Shown in pieces: positions 5,246 to 5,442 of a stretch of DNA of 5,442 nt. Position numbers and translations under genes: made by a program. Source of the stretch: Paracoccaceae bacterium (GTDB lineage: Bacteria > Pseudomonadota > Alphaproteobacteria > Rhodobacterales > Rhodobacteraceae); the NCBI GenBank assembly GCA_023134935.1, contig JAGLUD010000117.1:1-5442 (forward strand). Direction: 5' to 3'. Position 1 is the first letter of the stretch; each line of letters begins with the position of its first letter. The notes under the pieces were generated by a model. The model ran no database searches, was not told where the DNA came from, and was given only the letters and a program-made list of their open reading frames with translations.

Positions 5246-5442
5246 CTATTCGTCAACACTAACAAACTTGGCTGAAAATTCGCTTGTGGGTCTCAGAACC
5301 GCGCTAATTCCGGAAGTTACAGGATTAACCCCCGCTGCTACCAACGCAGTCACGGTGATTCCAAAACTGAGAACGAGGCTAGTCAGAACGATAAAATCTA
5401 ACGATACGGCGCCTGAATCCGAACGGGAAAACTCCCAAAAAT
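5246..5442 (-). CDS. Flp/TadE-like small pilin protein, 5' end outside window
   Basis: The minus strand from the window edge is open for 64 codons to TAG at 5246-5248. It reads FWEFSRSDSGAVSLDFIVLT, then SLVLSFGITVTALVAAGV and a short polar tail ending SVDE. A basic/polar N-terminal part, the 'SGAVSLDF' motif and a single hydrophobic helix (about residues 11-36 of the visible part) fit the small Flp-like pilins of tight-adherence systems, whose members have 'DE.GAVT.D.V.L.A' at the processing site and helix start. Only about 5-12 N-terminal residues should be missing. The pilin would be inserted in the inner membrane and assembled into a pilus; no other Tad gene is visible. The last 25 or so residues are less family-like. 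It is unrelated in function to the acyl-CoA genes and probably marks the resumption of normal chromosome beyond the decayed block. Confidence 0.65.
   Translation of the reverse strand, partial: FWEFSRSDSGAVSLDFIVLTSLVLSFGITVTALVAAGVNPVTSGISAVLRPTSEFSAKFVSVDE

Noticed and set aside
5176..5442. Plus-strand frame open from 5176 to the window end (about 89 codons)
   Set aside because: It has no ATG and no recognisable family, and it lies opposite a pilin-like frame with a clear hydrophobic helix. It is taken as an antisense shadow.
1..5442. Insertion sequence, CRISPR array, tRNA or rRNA
   Set aside because: No terminal inverted repeats with a transposase frame, no regularly spaced repeats and no tRNA-like cloverleaf were seen; the decay junctions do not show mobile-element footprints.

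Overview
The window looks like an accessory catabolic region of an alphaproteobacterium, most likely a marine Rhodobacterales/roseobacter-type organism. This is an inference from moderate GC, from the style of the acyl-CoA enzymes, and from a small Flp-like pilin at the right edge whose sequence resembles proteins common in that group. No taxonomic search was possible.

Layout: (1) 3-794, plus strand: an almost complete HTD2/mesaconyl-CoA-type hydratase, clipped at its 5' end by the window. (2) 795-1773, minus strand: about 1 kb of gene wreckage. Read along the minus strand it holds the N-terminus of a CaiB/BaiF CoA-transferase, a frameshifted middle and C-terminal part of an acyl-CoA dehydrogenase, a frameshifted N-terminus of a PaaK-like CoA ligase, and an unidentified fragment. 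(3) 1786-4195, minus strand: an intact, tightly packed three-gene operon encoding a zinc-ribbon/OB-fold (DUF35) protein, a thiolase-fold enzyme without the catalytic cysteines, and a double-hotdog MaoC hydratase. (4) 4196-4306: a divergent control region with a perfect inverted repeat. (5) 4307-5178: a second block of wreckage. It holds a plus-strand CaiB/BaiF CoA-transferase with its middle deleted, then minus-strand stubs of a nitroreductase and of a SAM methyltransferase. (6) 5246-5442, minus strand: the C-terminal part of a Flp/TadE-like small pilin, running off the window.

The ancestral locus probably encoded a complete acyl-CoA degradation pathway: activation by ligase or CoA-transfer, dehydrogenation, hydration and C-C cleavage. 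Activation and dehydrogenation are destroyed here, while hydration and cleavage (DUF35, thiolase-like, MaoC) remain open with good ribosome binding sites and recognisable active-site motifs. The thiolase-like/DUF35 pair resembles the Ltp2-ChsH2 type retro-aldolases of steroid side-chain degradation more than a classical thiolase. The main interest is this preserved triad between two heavily eroded flanks, and the deletion junctions visible in those flanks.
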